From NCBI RefSeq assembly GCF_000235365.1, contig NC_016455.1, positions 744,001 through 808,000 of the forward strand: a stretch of 64,000 bases of DNA, read 5' to 3'. This stretch comes from Eremothecium cymbalariae DBVPG#7215. Lineage: Eukaryota > Ascomycota > Saccharomycetes > Saccharomycetales > Saccharomycetaceae. Positions 1 through 9,861 of the stretch are shown here, piece after piece. How positions within the stretch are numbered: position 1 is the first letter of the stretch; every line of letters begins with the position of its first letter. Both the position numbers and the translations under genes were made by a program. The notes under the pieces were generated by a model. The model saw only the letters and a program-made list of their open reading frames with translations. It had not been told where the DNA came from and made no database searches.

Positions 1-1162
1 CTGCAGCTGAATCTTGTCGCGGTAGGAACATATTAGGATTTATTTGACGGTTTGCAGATGTAGATACAGATACAGTAACCTGAGGACCCATATCAGATGT
101 TCTTTTAATCGGCTTAGCAGGTTTCTTTGAGCTCCTCGCCTGCTTTTCTCTGACAGTATCCTCAATAGCCTTGAGGGTACCTATGTGCATTTTACAGGCA
201 TGGGACCTAATGCGAACGTTTTCATCAACACGCCAAGTTAATCTGCGCATCCTCCATCTCCTATCACCAGTATAAATTCCATGCAGCTTCAGTTCTAAAG
301 GTATCGTAGACCTGGGATGAACCACGTTTGGTAAAACAGCGCTTGCAGTAACATCTGTTGGAGGAAACACCCGCAAGGAATTTCTATCAGGTCCCCGTAA
401 AATACTTCTAGTTATTGGTATGGGAAATTTTAATTCTAAACGATCTACGGTATTTTTACTTCCAGGTCCCTTTGATAATGTTTTATAAAAAGCTACCGCA
501 ATGAGTTCGTAACTTATATGGGTAGAACCCGTCGACCCAAGATTACAAGTCACAGGTAAATCGCCCTGCAACAGATGAGAAAATGGATATGTATGGTAAC
601 CTAGAGTGACATCGATAGGGTTCGACACTATATCCCAATTTGCCAATTCTATCACTTTTGACCGGCAATTGCTGCACGAAGAAAGAGCTGGGTTACTAGG
701 CATGAAGGGCTTGCCGTACCTTACCTTCTGCACAAGCGAGAGGCTAAAACATATCACTGTTAACTTATCAATGGTGCTAGACAAGTGGTACAAGGTGTCC
801 TTCGCAGATGATGCTGGAGACTTCACCGTCGACAGACTAGTCAAACGAGACATCGGTGTGGACACTAAGCTGTTTACCATCCGGGACGATGCATTACTAC
901 CTGCATCTAACGATCGATTCTTAGAAGCTGCCGATGGGTTCCCTACACACAACCTAATCACCCCATTCAACAAAGCCCCTGATGATTCAATAGGAGCACC
1001 ATATAAAACACATGGAGGTGACTCAATATCAATTTCTAAATTAACATACTGAGTCTCATCACTCCCACCACTTATGAAATCTCCTCCTCCCGGCCCCAAC
1101 GATCTAAGAGACCTGACGCCCCCACTACCCTTGGAATTACCTCCAAATATTGGAAACACCAT
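1..1162 (-). CDS. LDB19: Ldb19/Art1-like alpha-arrestin, N-terminal part (cut by window edge)
   Basis: An open reading frame runs without a stop from an ATG at 1162 to the left edge, about 387 codons. It encodes the N-terminal arrestin-like part of Ldb19 (Art1), an adaptor that brings the ubiquitin ligase Rsp5 to plasma-membrane permeases so that they are endocytosed. Near residue 30 it reads NLEIDIESPPCVLYGAPIES, typical of the start of the Ldb19 arrestin fold. Near residue 300 it has RWRMRRLTWRVDE. The C-terminal half, where PY motifs would lie, is outside the window. The ATG at 1162 is the first good start; an ATG five bases upstream (1167) is in another frame. LDB19 is divergent from LTE1 across a gap of about 2 kb. 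Ldb19 is favoured over other arrestins from motif memory, without an alignment. Confidence 0.8.
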   Translation of the reverse strand, partial: MVFPIFGGNSKGSGGVRSLRSLGPGGGDFISGGSDETQYVNLEIDIESPPCVLYGAPIESSGALLNGVIRLCVGNPSAASKNRSLDAGSNASSRMVNSLVSTPMSRLTSLSTVKSPASSAKDTLYHLSSTIDKLTVICFSLSLVQKVRYGKPFMPSNPALSSCSNCRSKVIELANWDIVSNPIDVTLGYHTYPFSHLLQGDLPVTCNLGSTGSTHISYELIAVAFYKTLSKGPGSKNTVDRLELKFPIPITRSILRGPDRNSLRVFPPTDVTASAVLPNVVHPRSTIPLELKLHGIYTGDRRWRMRRLTWRVDENVRIRSHACKMHIGTLKAIEDTVREKQARSSKKPAKPIKRTSDMGPQVTVSVSTSANRQINPNMFLPRQDSAA

Positions 1163-3149
1163 CTCATATGCCCAAACACCCAAATATGGATTTATTTTTA
1201 AATGGGAAATCCGAAGTAACACCGATAATTTTCTGCCTATATCTTATCTATAAAAAGATCCTTGTATATGTCTCTCTGTCTGTGTGTCTATGTGTTCCAA
1301 TTCAAACCCAACCTTCACCGTTTAACCCCGTACCAAAACCACAATCTATAAATATATTAAGGAATCCCTAGTCGTCGAAGATAATCCCCTTTAAACTAAC
1401 TAGTAAATCACAACTTCCTAGTTTACACTTATACATTATACAAAACTTGTGTCCAAAACTAATAACGCCCTTCTCTCAAGAGAGAGAACGCTTTCAACAT
1501 AAAACGAAGAATCAAATTCTGAAAGGACCATCTTTGACAAAAAATCATCCAACACACAACAAGAAAAAGAAAAATCCTCACGCTGTTGGTGCTGTGCTAC
1601 TCTAACCCAGCCAATCTACCTAATATATCATCCACTTCAACCTCCAATTTAACCTCCAATGCATTAGACCTCGAAGGCCTCACTTTAGTATGCATATATG
1701 TTTAACGTTCATCTGCTTACAAAGCCAAGAGAGACCTACCTCATCGCTGCCGATACATTACAACATAACTCAGTACAAAAGGTAAACACAAACGCAAGGG
1801 CATTAAAACCCTAGATGGAGTCATGCAACCACACCCCACTGCCAAATCAGGTTCTACATGTCACCCTTTCTTCTAAGTAAACACTGCATAACCTAACTTA
1901 GAATATCCCCCATGCTCGAGCTTGCTCTTCAATGGGATCTGCTACCTATTTAAAATTAAGGTTTCAACTAAAACAAAAAACAAAAAACAAACAACAACAA
2001 ATAGAGGAGCCTGTAAGCCCTCTCTCCGGCGGTGGAAACCAATAATCCATCATGTTTTTGATTGACAGTTACGATGGCCTGTTGCTCCCCTCATCTCTAT
2101 ACCCGGGTGCTGGAGGGGTAAAGAAACTGAAAACATATGCTGTTAGCTGCAAAAAATTATCATTTCAAAATGGTAAATCCTATTACTAAGAATGGCATCC
2201 TCGTTGCGATTTATAGTAATAGGGTCGATTTTTGCTTGTGCCAAACTTCACTAATGCTGCCTTTATCCCTTTAGCATGCTTGACGTTCTTGGAAAGTGGG
2301 ATTGTTGCATAGAACATCCACTACAAAATTTAGCCCATAATTACTCCGATCATACCTTGCAGCATTTAAGGCAAAGTGAATGCAGTCTATGACTGCACAT
2401 AGCCACACTCCCAAATACACACGCTGTCTTTCTGTTTCCTGCAGCACCGCACCATCCCCAGCGACGTTTGCACTACGACTTATCTACAAACACACGCATA
2501 CCTGCACGCACACGCACAAACATACACACAAAACCCACCCTGGCTTAACATCATCCTGCAATAATACTACTAATTACACACTGAAGACGACAACAGGGAA
2601 ATAATTCCATCAAGCCAAAAACGCGAAAAGTTGACACTTCTAGTGGCGCCGTGCGATTACTTCTGCATTCCTTTATTGTCTTTTTTTTCAATTTGGGACA
2701 GAATAATAACCTCTCTATCTGTCTTCCTCGAAGAGGTCTCGAGGGAACAATTCGAGATGTGGTGGTATTCTCTCTGCTGTATTATATTCTTCTTTCCTTC
2801 TTCTTGTCATTTTATTTGGATTCTCTGTTTCCCTCACATTGAAGTTTGAGGATAGAAGACACAAGTTACAGTGTCAAGTTGATTGCTAGTCATATTCACA
2901 TTTTGGAGAAGGAGTATTGGAAAAGAATTTGTAGACGAAAATAATATTGTTGGAAAGAATATATCGGCTTTTTGAAAGGTTGAAGATAGGCAGGAGAGAT
3001 ATTGGTGCAATCTGGTTGTTATCACAAGGGATCTTCCAGGACATATTAAAAAAAGGATACTTTTACGTTCGTTTTAATTAGTGGTATCTTTTATTATCTT
3101 TATTTTGAAGGATTTATTTGATTCAGTCAGTGAGTTGTGAATTTGTAGG
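1163..3149. other. Intergenic region between LDB19 and LTE1
   Basis: This is about 2 kb of non-coding DNA between two divergent genes. It holds pyrimidine/TG-rich (about 1265-1300) and CA-rich (about 2483-2545) low-complexity stretches. A short hairpin pairs CCCCTC at 2087-2092 with GAGGGG at 2113-2118. The open frames are short and look random. I see no convincing extra gene, tRNA or repeat element. Confidence 0.6.
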
Positions 3150-6100
3150 ATGATGACTGAAGGTGTTCAGCTACCCAAGGCGGGGAACTCACGAAGCACA
3201 GGTGTTTTCAGCGATGGGGATTACTATCCTGTTCCTTCTCAGAAGGTGATTACATATGCAAAGGATACCGGGGACCGGAGTATTCGGCAAATAATAGCAG
3301 CAGACCTGAATGCTCTGATTGTTAGTTTAACTTCCCCCTTGGACGACGTTGAGTATGAATTATTTGCGGATTTTTTTCTTATTTACAGGAATTTTATATG
3401 CCCTGATGGACTATTGGATCTTTTGGTGAAGAGGTTTATGTGGTGTATGGAGGAGCTATTGAATGGAGTTGATGAGGATCATAGGGTAATTGGGCAGATA
3501 ACTCTTGTTAGGACGTTTGTGCTTATCAGACATTGGGTGATCAATTATTTTGCCCAGGATTTTTTGCAAAATTTAGATCTTAGGGAACGAGTTATAACGT
3601 TTTTGAATTCGCTATATCAAACTGGGACTGAACTCCCCAAGATCATCACGAATATTATTGTGAGTTTGAAAAAGAGTTGGGTATACACCGTGAGATTTAT
3701 GTGGGATGACGCTGACCTCGAGAAGGAATTTTCATTAAATTCTTTTGGAAGTTGGTTGAGGTTTAATATTATGGATGTTACCAAGTTGCAAACTGCGAAA
3801 GGTGAAGCCAGGGATAGTAGGTTAAGTTTCTATGCTTTGCAAAGCAGCACTAACCCCAGTTTTCGCAATGAGAGTATTTTGTCTCTCTATAAGCCTAAAG
3901 ACAACTTTCAACTCCCAACTAGGAACAAAACATTTAACTTGAAGCATGGTATACGCATTAAGAAACGTACCGCCAGTATGTTTTTGTATCCGCAGGATAA
4001 TTTGAGTGCGTGTTATTGGGCAAATAAGTCAGATACTTCAGGAGGTAATAAATGTTCTTTTGCTCAAGCACAGAAAAGGATTTTGAGCCACATCTCCAAT
4101 GCCACTAATGTATCTACTGTTATTAAGGAGGTGGCCTATCCGAGCTCTCCAAAAGTGGAGAGTGTAATCCCTCCAACACCGTCAAAGGGTCTAGAATTTA
4201 TATTAAATTCGTCTTGTCCCTTAACAGCGCCGTTTAACAATGACAAGTTTTCACATAAATTTAAGCCAAAGTATCATCAAGGTTATCGTATTATTGCAGG
4301 TTTGATTTCAAAATGGAAGATGAATCATTCATTTAGAAATAAAGGAGGTAATGTATCAAATAACGTTGAACCAGAGATGAACAATTTGATCAAGTATGTG
4401 TTTTCAATCACTTCTTTAGATTACAGTCGAAACGATATGCGTGAAATTAGCGAGTCAGTTCCGTCAAAGTTTGATATATTAAGCGCAAGGACAATTGAAG
4501 AAGTAGAATATCTAATAACTGTTGAAAATGAGATAGTGGACAAGTTGGAGCCTAGTGATGCCGATATAAGTTATTCTGAGACTAGAAATATCCTGGGCCC
4601 TATAAAAAATTATGAAGCTTTCCGAGGACACAATGTTATTGACAACTTGAATTTATATAATACAGTGAACACAATTGCCAATTCAGTTATCTCTTTATCT
4701 CGTTCTGTTTCCCTGAAACAACAGAATGCCATGTCACCATCTTTACCTGTTTTAGAACCCAGGCGACCTCATTCATTAGCCACTTTTCGTTCCGATTCTT
4801 CGAAAATGTTGCTCACTGACGCTTTACTTGGAACACGGAGGCATGGTGAACTTAATAAATTAATATTTTCTGAAAATGATACTCATCGTAAGCCAGGTTC
4901 GAAAATACCTTCTTTTAAGACAAATACACTTGAAACTTCAGGCTGCGATAACTTGGAAGAACATAGTAAAAGCTCTTTCAATATACCAAGCAATTGTGAC
5001 GTTAATGGAGATTTTGGGGAATCCTTCATTTCAAAGATTACTTATGATTCCCAGACAAATGATGTCACCATGGACAAAACTTGTGTTAGGGAGAAACATC
5101 CTCATTCTATTTCCAAATACAATGCACAAAATCTCAACAGAAAGACGAATCATCCCAATCTTCGGGAATTTATGTTTGAAACTTCTATACCTGAAGTCCC
5201 AACGTTGAGCTCAAAGAACAACAAGTCCTCAAATATTGCTGAACTTAATAAGTGGAACGAATCTAATGACGCAGACTTGGAAAGCATTGCGGGACACAAA
5301 AGTTCAGTATCCGCCATCTCTCTCGGTGAGGATAGCAGTGTGCCTGAAGGACGCCTTTTCAAGAGGAAATATATTAAGCAGCCTGTGCTCCTTCAGGTAG
5401 AGGCCAGCGAAAGTGAGCCTACGAGTGACTTTTCATCACCTATTGGATTGAGAGGCTCTGCGGATTCACTTATTCGTAAAACTATGCCATCTCCTATACC
5501 TGTCCCGCCAAATACCGTGACTCAAAATGCCTGTGTAAGTCCAGCTAGTGGTCGAATTAGTATCATTAAAAAGCCAGGGATAGGACCTAGACGTTCTCCA
5601 ATAACCCAGTCACCTGTAGTTACTAATGACCCTAGTTTCATAGAACGTGATTCAGTGTTTGCACAACACGAGGCTAGTTTGACTGCACTAGAAGAAGACT
5701 TGAAGCACAGTATTGCGGTTTCAGAATTATTGGGCTTTCCAATAGAAAAGTCTGAAACGAAATCCACCATTTCAACAGCTATGCTGCTTGCATCTGCCCA
5801 AGCCAGTCCTCGAAAACAAAGCATATTAAATGAATCAATTGAAGAAGAAGTATCTCTTGAGATATCTGATCCTAGGTTGATAAACTTATCATCAACGCCT
5901 AGTATTCAGTCTCTAATAAGCAATGGTATGTCTCTGAATTCTGCTGATTCGATTGAAATTCAGTCTTTATCCTCGAACGCTGCATCACAGGCGTCTAATA
6001 TATCTCGTGATAGATTCAATAGATCCAAGTTTGTCAGTCATGCGGATTCTTTATTGAGTTACATCAATGAAAATGGTAATAAGTATATATTTTCTACGGA

Positions 6101-7442
6101 GGTTGAGCTAACAGAAGAGACGTCCCCTAAGAGGGATATGGAATACTTAAAAACAAGGTTTATGGGACAAAATGAAAGTGATCACGAAATAGAAAGTAGC
6201 CCGGATCTAGACATATCTGATATGATATCAACTTTGAAACGGGTAAAGATTGCTCCATTTCCATCTTCAAGCCCACCTACAAAATATCCAATCGAGGAGG
6301 TTACGATAGATAAAGTACCTAGTACTTCACAGGCTGCCCCTTCTGGAAATTCAGATCCAGTTGCTCTCGCATTGATGAAACTTGAAGGGACATTCGCTAA
6401 GACAGCTGAACGTCGCAAGGATGGAATTAGCAATCCTGGTAGCGCGAACAGCAGCATTTTGGCAAGAGAAGTTGAGAATTTAGAAATAGCAGGGTGGCAT
6501 ATACCACCAACAACCAATACAAATAAGAGACAATCTATGTTCATTGAGCGCAGGAGAACAATGGCAGAGACATCATATTCTGATACATGTGATCAATCTC
6601 AAAGGTCATTCAACAGACAGATCCGTGAGCTTTTAGAAAATTACAAAGTTCAAGACACCCGCCTCAATATCTCAAATAAAGAACAGCATGTTCCTTTTAT
6701 TCTAATGTATGATTCATTGTCAATAGCCAAGCAGATGACTCTTATTGAACGCGAAGTAATGAGCGAGATAGACTGGAAAGATCTTCTAGATTTAAACATG
6801 AGAAAATCTTTACCAAAGATTACAAGCTGGTTGCAACTGCTACTTTACAATGAAGAGTTTTCAGGTATTGACCTTGCAATTGCAAGATTTAACTTGACAG
6901 TGGATTGGATAATCTCCGAACTCGTTATGACAGTGGACTCCAAGTTAAGAAGAAACGTTATTCAAAGGTTAATTCACGTTGCTGAACATTGTAGGAAATT
7001 CCAGAACTACAATACAGTGATGGAAATCGTGTTGGCTTTGAATTCAGTTGTTGTACAAAAGTTTACCGACTCATGGAGGCTGGTCGAGCCTGCTGATATG
7101 CTGACATGGAAAGAATTGAAAAGCATTCCAAGCTTAGATCGTAATTACCATAATATAAGAGACATGTTGAATAAAATAAATCCTATTAACGGTTGTATAC
7201 CATTCCTTGTCGTTTATCTATCGGACCTGGCTCTGAACACTGAAAAAAGAGATTGGATTATCCCAAACAAAGTTGTAAACTACAATAAATTCCAAACAAG
7301 TGTACAAATAGTCAAGAATTTTATACAAAGAGTCCAATGGGCAAAGTTTTACGATATTGAGCCCGATGAAGAGTTACTCAGTAAATGTGTCTACATAACC
7401 TCGTTAACCCATGAGGAAATTGACCATCTAACAGCATTTTAA
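3150..7442 (+). CDS. LTE1: Lte1, mitotic exit network regulator (RasGEF-like)
   Basis: A 1430-aa protein, close to the roughly 1435 aa of S. cerevisiae Lte1. Lte1 is a bud-cortex protein that promotes mitotic exit by keeping the Bfa1-Bub2/Kin4 brake away from the GTPase Tem1. A RasGEF N-terminal domain lies at about residues 38-160 (LNALIVSLTSPLDDVEYELF). A RasGEF catalytic-type domain lies at about 1190-1425, including IARFNLTVDWIISELVMTVD and NYNTVMEIVLALNS. The roughly 1000 residues between are Ser/Thr/Asn-rich, with many S/T-P sites, as expected for a Cdk and Cla4 target. Two adjacent ATGs (3150 and 3153) open the frame; I use the first. The family's domain looks like an exchange factor, but known Lte1 activity does not depend on GEF catalysis. 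Confidence 0.93.
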   Translation: MMTEGVQLPKAGNSRSTGVFSDGDYYPVPSQKVITYAKDTGDRSIRQIIAADLNALIVSLTSPLDDVEYELFADFFLIYRNFICPDGLLDLLVKRFMWCMEELLNGVDEDHRVIGQITLVRTFVLIRHWVINYFAQDFLQNLDLRERVITFLNSLYQTGTELPKIITNIIVSLKKSWVYTVRFMWDDADLEKEFSLNSFGSWLRFNIMDVTKLQTAKGEARDSRLSFYALQSSTNPSFRNESILSLYKPKDNFQLPTRNKTFNLKHGIRIKKRTASMFLYPQDNLSACYWANKSDTSGGNKCSFAQAQKRILSHISNATNVSTVIKEVAYPSSPKVESVIPPTPSKGLEFILNSSCPLTAPFNNDKFSHKFKPKYHQGYRIIAGLISKWKMNHSFRNKGGNVSNNVEPEMNNLIKYVFSITSLDYSRNDMREISESVPSKFDILSARTIEEVEYLITVENEIVDKLEPSDADISYSETRNILGPIKNYEAFRGHNVIDNLNLYNTVNTIANSVISLSRSVSLKQQNAMSPSLPVLEPRRPHSLATFRSDSSKMLLTDALLGTRRHGELNKLIFSENDTHRKPGSKIPSFKTNTLETSGCDNLEEHSKSSFNIPSNCDVNGDFGESFISKITYDSQTNDVTMDKTCVREKHPHSISKYNAQNLNRKTNHPNLREFMFETSIPEVPTLSSKNNKSSNIAELNKWNESNDADLESIAGHKSSVSAISLGEDSSVPEGRLFKRKYIKQPVLLQVEASESEPTSDFSSPIGLRGSADSLIRKTMPSPIPVPPNTVTQNACVSPASGRISIIKKPGIGPRRSPITQSPVVTNDPSFIERDSVFAQHEASLTALEEDLKHSIAVSELLGFPIEKSETKSTISTAMLLASAQASPRKQSILNESIEEEVSLEISDPRLINLSSTPSIQSLISNGMSLNSADSIEIQSLSSNAASQASNISRDRFNRSKFVSHADSLLSYINENGNKYIFSTEVELTEETSPKRDMEYLKTRFMGQNESDHEIESSPDLDISDMISTLKRVKIAPFPSSSPPTKYPIEEVTIDKVPSTSQAAPSGNSDPVALALMKLEGTFAKTAERRKDGISNPGSANSSILAREVENLEIAGWHIPPTTNTNKRQSMFIERRRTMAETSYSDTCDQSQRSFNRQIRELLENYKVQDTRLNISNKEQHVPFILMYDSLSIAKQMTLIEREVMSEIDWKDLLDLNMRKSLPKITSWLQLLLYNEEFSGIDLAIARFNLTVDWIISELVMTVDSKLRRNVIQRLIHVAEHCRKFQNYNTVMEIVLALNSVVVQKFTDSWRLVEPADMLTWKELKSIPSLDRNYHNIRDMLNKINPINGCIPFLVVYLSDLALNTEKRDWIIPNKVVNYNKFQTSVQIVKNFIQRVQWAKFYDIEPDEELLSKCVYITSLTHEEIDHLTAF

Positions 7443-7590
7443 ATAATTTATACATTATTTTTTTAGAACTAGGCTACAAATACATGAAAAATTGTTTTTG
7501 GATATCAACGTGTGCTAGACAAGAATGATGTATAACCACACCCATCAGTTTTATTCGCACTGTTAAACAACAATTCGTTGTAAAAATTAT

Positions 7591-7672
7591 CGACAACAGC
7601 AGGACTCGAACCTGCGCGGGCAGAGCCCAAAAGATTTCTAATCTTTCGCCTTAACCGCTCGGCCATGTTGCC
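7591..7672 (-). tRNA. tS(AGA): tRNA-Ser (anticodon AGA)
   Basis: An 82-nt class II tRNA on the minus strand. Read 5' to 3' it starts GGCAACATGGCCGAG (A box), has an anticodon stem AAAGA/TCTTT around loop TTAGAAA with anticodon AGA, a variable arm, and a B box GGTTCGAGTCC. It ends with an acceptor strand TGTTGTC and discriminator G. It has no intron. AGA (A34 becoming inosine) reads UCU and UCC serine codons. It lies 148 bp downstream of LTE1, with a repeat-bearing segment on its upstream side. Confidence 0.96.
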
Positions 7673-7699
7673 ATAATGACTTAATATTCCAAGACATCA

Positions 7700-8135
7700 T
7701 TTTAATAAGACTATTAGTAGTAATGAGAAAGGTGTCGTTGTCGTAAAATCAAAAGAGCATCCCGATAGTTATGATAGTCAGGCTAAGGAGCATGTTGATA
7801 GTCACGATAACAAGACAAAGAAGCAGCGAATCAGAGTCGTTAGGAGACTATGAAGATGATAACCATTGTATAACAGCGAATCAGAGTTGTTAGAAGTGTC
7901 AAGATAACCACTGAGCTGTTATCGGCTAGGAATCTGCATAGCAAGTAAGCAAGAGAGCTTAAGTAGGACAACAGAAACTATATAAGAAGACCCAAACTAG
8001 CTAGATTAGATTAGATATAGGTCCAGCTAGATCCCCAGAGGGTAGTTGAGCCAGATTAGAGACTATATAAACAGTAACTGATCATCAACCTAAGTATTAG
8101 TTGGCACGTGACCTCGATTAGTGGCCTAGACATCA
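7700..8135. repeat. Repeat-bearing segment upstream of tRNA-Ser, possible decayed LTR
   Basis: A purine-rich segment lies on the upstream side of the tRNA gene. It contains an imperfect tandem duplication: CAGCGAATCAGAGTCGTTAG at 7824-7843 and CAGCGAATCAGAGTTGTTAG at 7874-7893. Each copy is followed by a GATAACCAYTG block, at 7858-7868 and 7903-7913. Two TATATAA boxes follow, near 7980 and 8065. Yeast Ty elements insert upstream of pol III genes, so a decayed solo LTR is plausible. I could not find clean TG...CA ends with a target-site duplication, so it may be only a local duplication. Confidence 0.35.
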
Positions 8136-8141
8136 CGTGAT
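8104..8141. promoter_or_regulatory. Two E-box (Cbf1/bHLH-type) sites upstream of BRE2
   Basis: GCACGTGAC at 8104-8112 and the palindrome ATCACGTGAT at 8132-8141 lie 140-175 bp before the BRE2 start. CACGTG with a T/A flank is the binding site of Cbf1 and related bHLH factors. The 10-bp palindrome also resembles centromere element CDEI, but no AT-rich CDEII plus CDEIII follows, so it is not a centromere. Confidence 0.45.
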
Positions 8142-8279
8142 CATAATTTTTAATCTTCTCCTCATATCTGTTTAATGGTGGTCAACTAACATAGATAATT
8201 GTTACTAGTTGACAGATATTGCAAAAGCACAAGTTTATACTTTTGGCCGGAGCTGAATCCGATTGAGAAAGCTCATTCC

Positions 8280-9659
8280 ATGAGCGTTCCTGTGATTCCA
8301 TATCAGGTGTCTGATTTTGTTTATCAAGATGAAGTTTCCACTCGTCCTTCGTGGCCGATATTCGATTCATCTCATACTTCAAAAGATCAAGAATTTGTTA
8401 CTACAGAGGATATACCTTTAAACAGAAGACATTTTTTGTACCAACCTTGTTCACCAAATCCTTTACTGTCTCAATTAAAATATGTTACTAGTGAATATCC
8501 GTATAGTCATGCGGGAATCAATACAATGGATAGGTCGGATATGTTAGCGGTCGGTAAGAACTCAAATGATGTAGTCAGCGTTATTGAAACTTGTGGGTGG
8601 AGGAGCGGGCGCTGTGATGTACCTATTAAGGAGGGTGTAGCATATTGGGAAGTTGAGTTAGTGGAAGGCGGCTACCCTGGGGTTATCGATGATCAAGACG
8701 ATGATGACAAAAGGCACCATCTGCAGATGTTGCATTCTACACCTCATGTACGATTTGGTGTTTGCAGGAGAGAATCATCTTTGGAGGCACCAGTTGGCTG
8801 TGATACCTATGGATATGGGATTAGAGATAATAATATGGAGTGTTTGCATAATGGTAAGTTAAGCCAGGTTTTATTGCCAACTAAATTGAAGCCTGGGGAT
8901 AACATTGGGTTCCTGTTGAAACTGCCTAGTTTTCAGGAACAATATGACCAAGCAATGGCATATACAGAAAGGATGATTGAGGTGTTGTCGGCCGGAAATG
9001 GGAATAATGGGACTTCGAAGAAACGAATGAGAAATATGAACATGGAATTTAAAAAGAGCCTCTTACTCAATCACGATCCCAAAAATATTGTACGTGATCA
9101 AATTGCCATTCGTTACAAGAATCAACTTTTTTTTGAATCGGCAGATTTCATTAAAACCAATAAGTCAGAATATGTCAATTTGGAAAATCAAGATGACAAA
9201 GATTTCTTCAGTTTGAAGGGATCTTCTTTAACTGTTTATTTAAATGGTGAAAAACTTGGAAAGGCTTTTGAGAATTTGCAACCGTACTTACCACCATTCA
9301 GTGAATTACACTACAATGAAAAGTTCTATATGAATCATTGGAAGAACCACATGGACTCAATTCCAAAAATGGGTGGTAGCAGTCAACGTAATGGGATACT
9401 GAAAAATAAATATACGAACAACGGTAAGCTAGGATATTATCCGACTATAAGTTGCTTCAACGGCGGCATTGCTCGTATTATTACCCAGAAATCCGAACTA
9501 AAATACTATGATTCTATTACTGATGAGTTTGATACTGTTATACACACAATTGACGAACTTTACAAACAGCAAATTGCAGATGATATTGTTTGGGATCTTG
9601 TTGATGAAATCGAAGCTGAAGCAGTGTGTGCTACTCTGCAAAAAGAAGCTAATTTGTAA
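8280..9659 (+). CDS. BRE2: Bre2, SPRY subunit of the COMPASS (Set1) histone H3-K4 methyltransferase
   Basis: A 459-aa protein (S. cerevisiae Bre2 about 505). Bre2 pairs with Sdc1 in COMPASS and is needed for normal H3K4 di- and trimethylation. The start chosen is the first ATG in frame, giving MSVPVIPYQ, which resembles the N-terminus of Bre2. The frame is open upstream to 8199 but has no ATG there. Conserved blocks are EDIPLNRRHFLYQPCSPNP, the SPRY region from GWRSGRCDV (about 106) through VRFGVCRRESSLEAPVG to GDNIGFLLKLPS, then RDQIAIRYKNQLFFE, GKAFENLQPYLPPFSEL and GYYPTISCFNGG. The C-terminal helix QIADDIVWDLVDEIE is the Sdc1-binding type. A charged linker interrupts the SPRY fold, as in the yeast family. 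Confidence 0.95.
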   Translation: MSVPVIPYQVSDFVYQDEVSTRPSWPIFDSSHTSKDQEFVTTEDIPLNRRHFLYQPCSPNPLLSQLKYVTSEYPYSHAGINTMDRSDMLAVGKNSNDVVSVIETCGWRSGRCDVPIKEGVAYWEVELVEGGYPGVIDDQDDDDKRHHLQMLHSTPHVRFGVCRRESSLEAPVGCDTYGYGIRDNNMECLHNGKLSQVLLPTKLKPGDNIGFLLKLPSFQEQYDQAMAYTERMIEVLSAGNGNNGTSKKRMRNMNMEFKKSLLLNHDPKNIVRDQIAIRYKNQLFFESADFIKTNKSEYVNLENQDDKDFFSLKGSSLTVYLNGEKLGKAFENLQPYLPPFSELHYNEKFYMNHWKNHMDSIPKMGGSSQRNGILKNKYTNNGKLGYYPTISCFNGGIARIITQKSELKYYDSITDEFDTVIHTIDELYKQQIADDIVWDLVDEIEAEAVCATLQKEANL

Positions 9660-9710
9660 ACTAATATTTTGTTGTTTTAAATGACGAATGAGACACGCAT
9701 AAACCGAGGA

Positions 9711-9713
<3 letters not shown>

Positions 9714-9743
<30 letters not shown>
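9714..9743. repeat. (TA)n microsatellite
   Basis: About fifteen uninterrupted TA units lie in the convergent gap between the BRE2 and SLT2 3' ends. Confidence 0.95.
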
Positions 9744-9744
<1 letters not shown>

Positions 9745-9861
9745 TTTATATTTTGTGATTTTAGACATCGATAAATATAAAGGATATATTTAATACGATG
9801 AATATAAATACAAGGTTAAAAATAAACTCATATAATATAGAATAATAGGATATCACACCAA

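Noticed and set aside
606..1052. Plus-strand open frame of about 148 codons
   Set aside because: It begins with GTG and is antisense to the clear LDB19 coding sequence.
8132..8160. ATCACGTGAT as centromere element CDEI
   Set aside because: No AT-rich CDEII of proper length followed by a CDEIII (TTCCGAA core) on either strand.
8180..8215. AACTAAC plus TTGACAG as an intron 3' end in front of BRE2
   Set aside because: No donor or upstream exon was found, and the ATG at 8280 matches the known Bre2 N-terminus without an intron.
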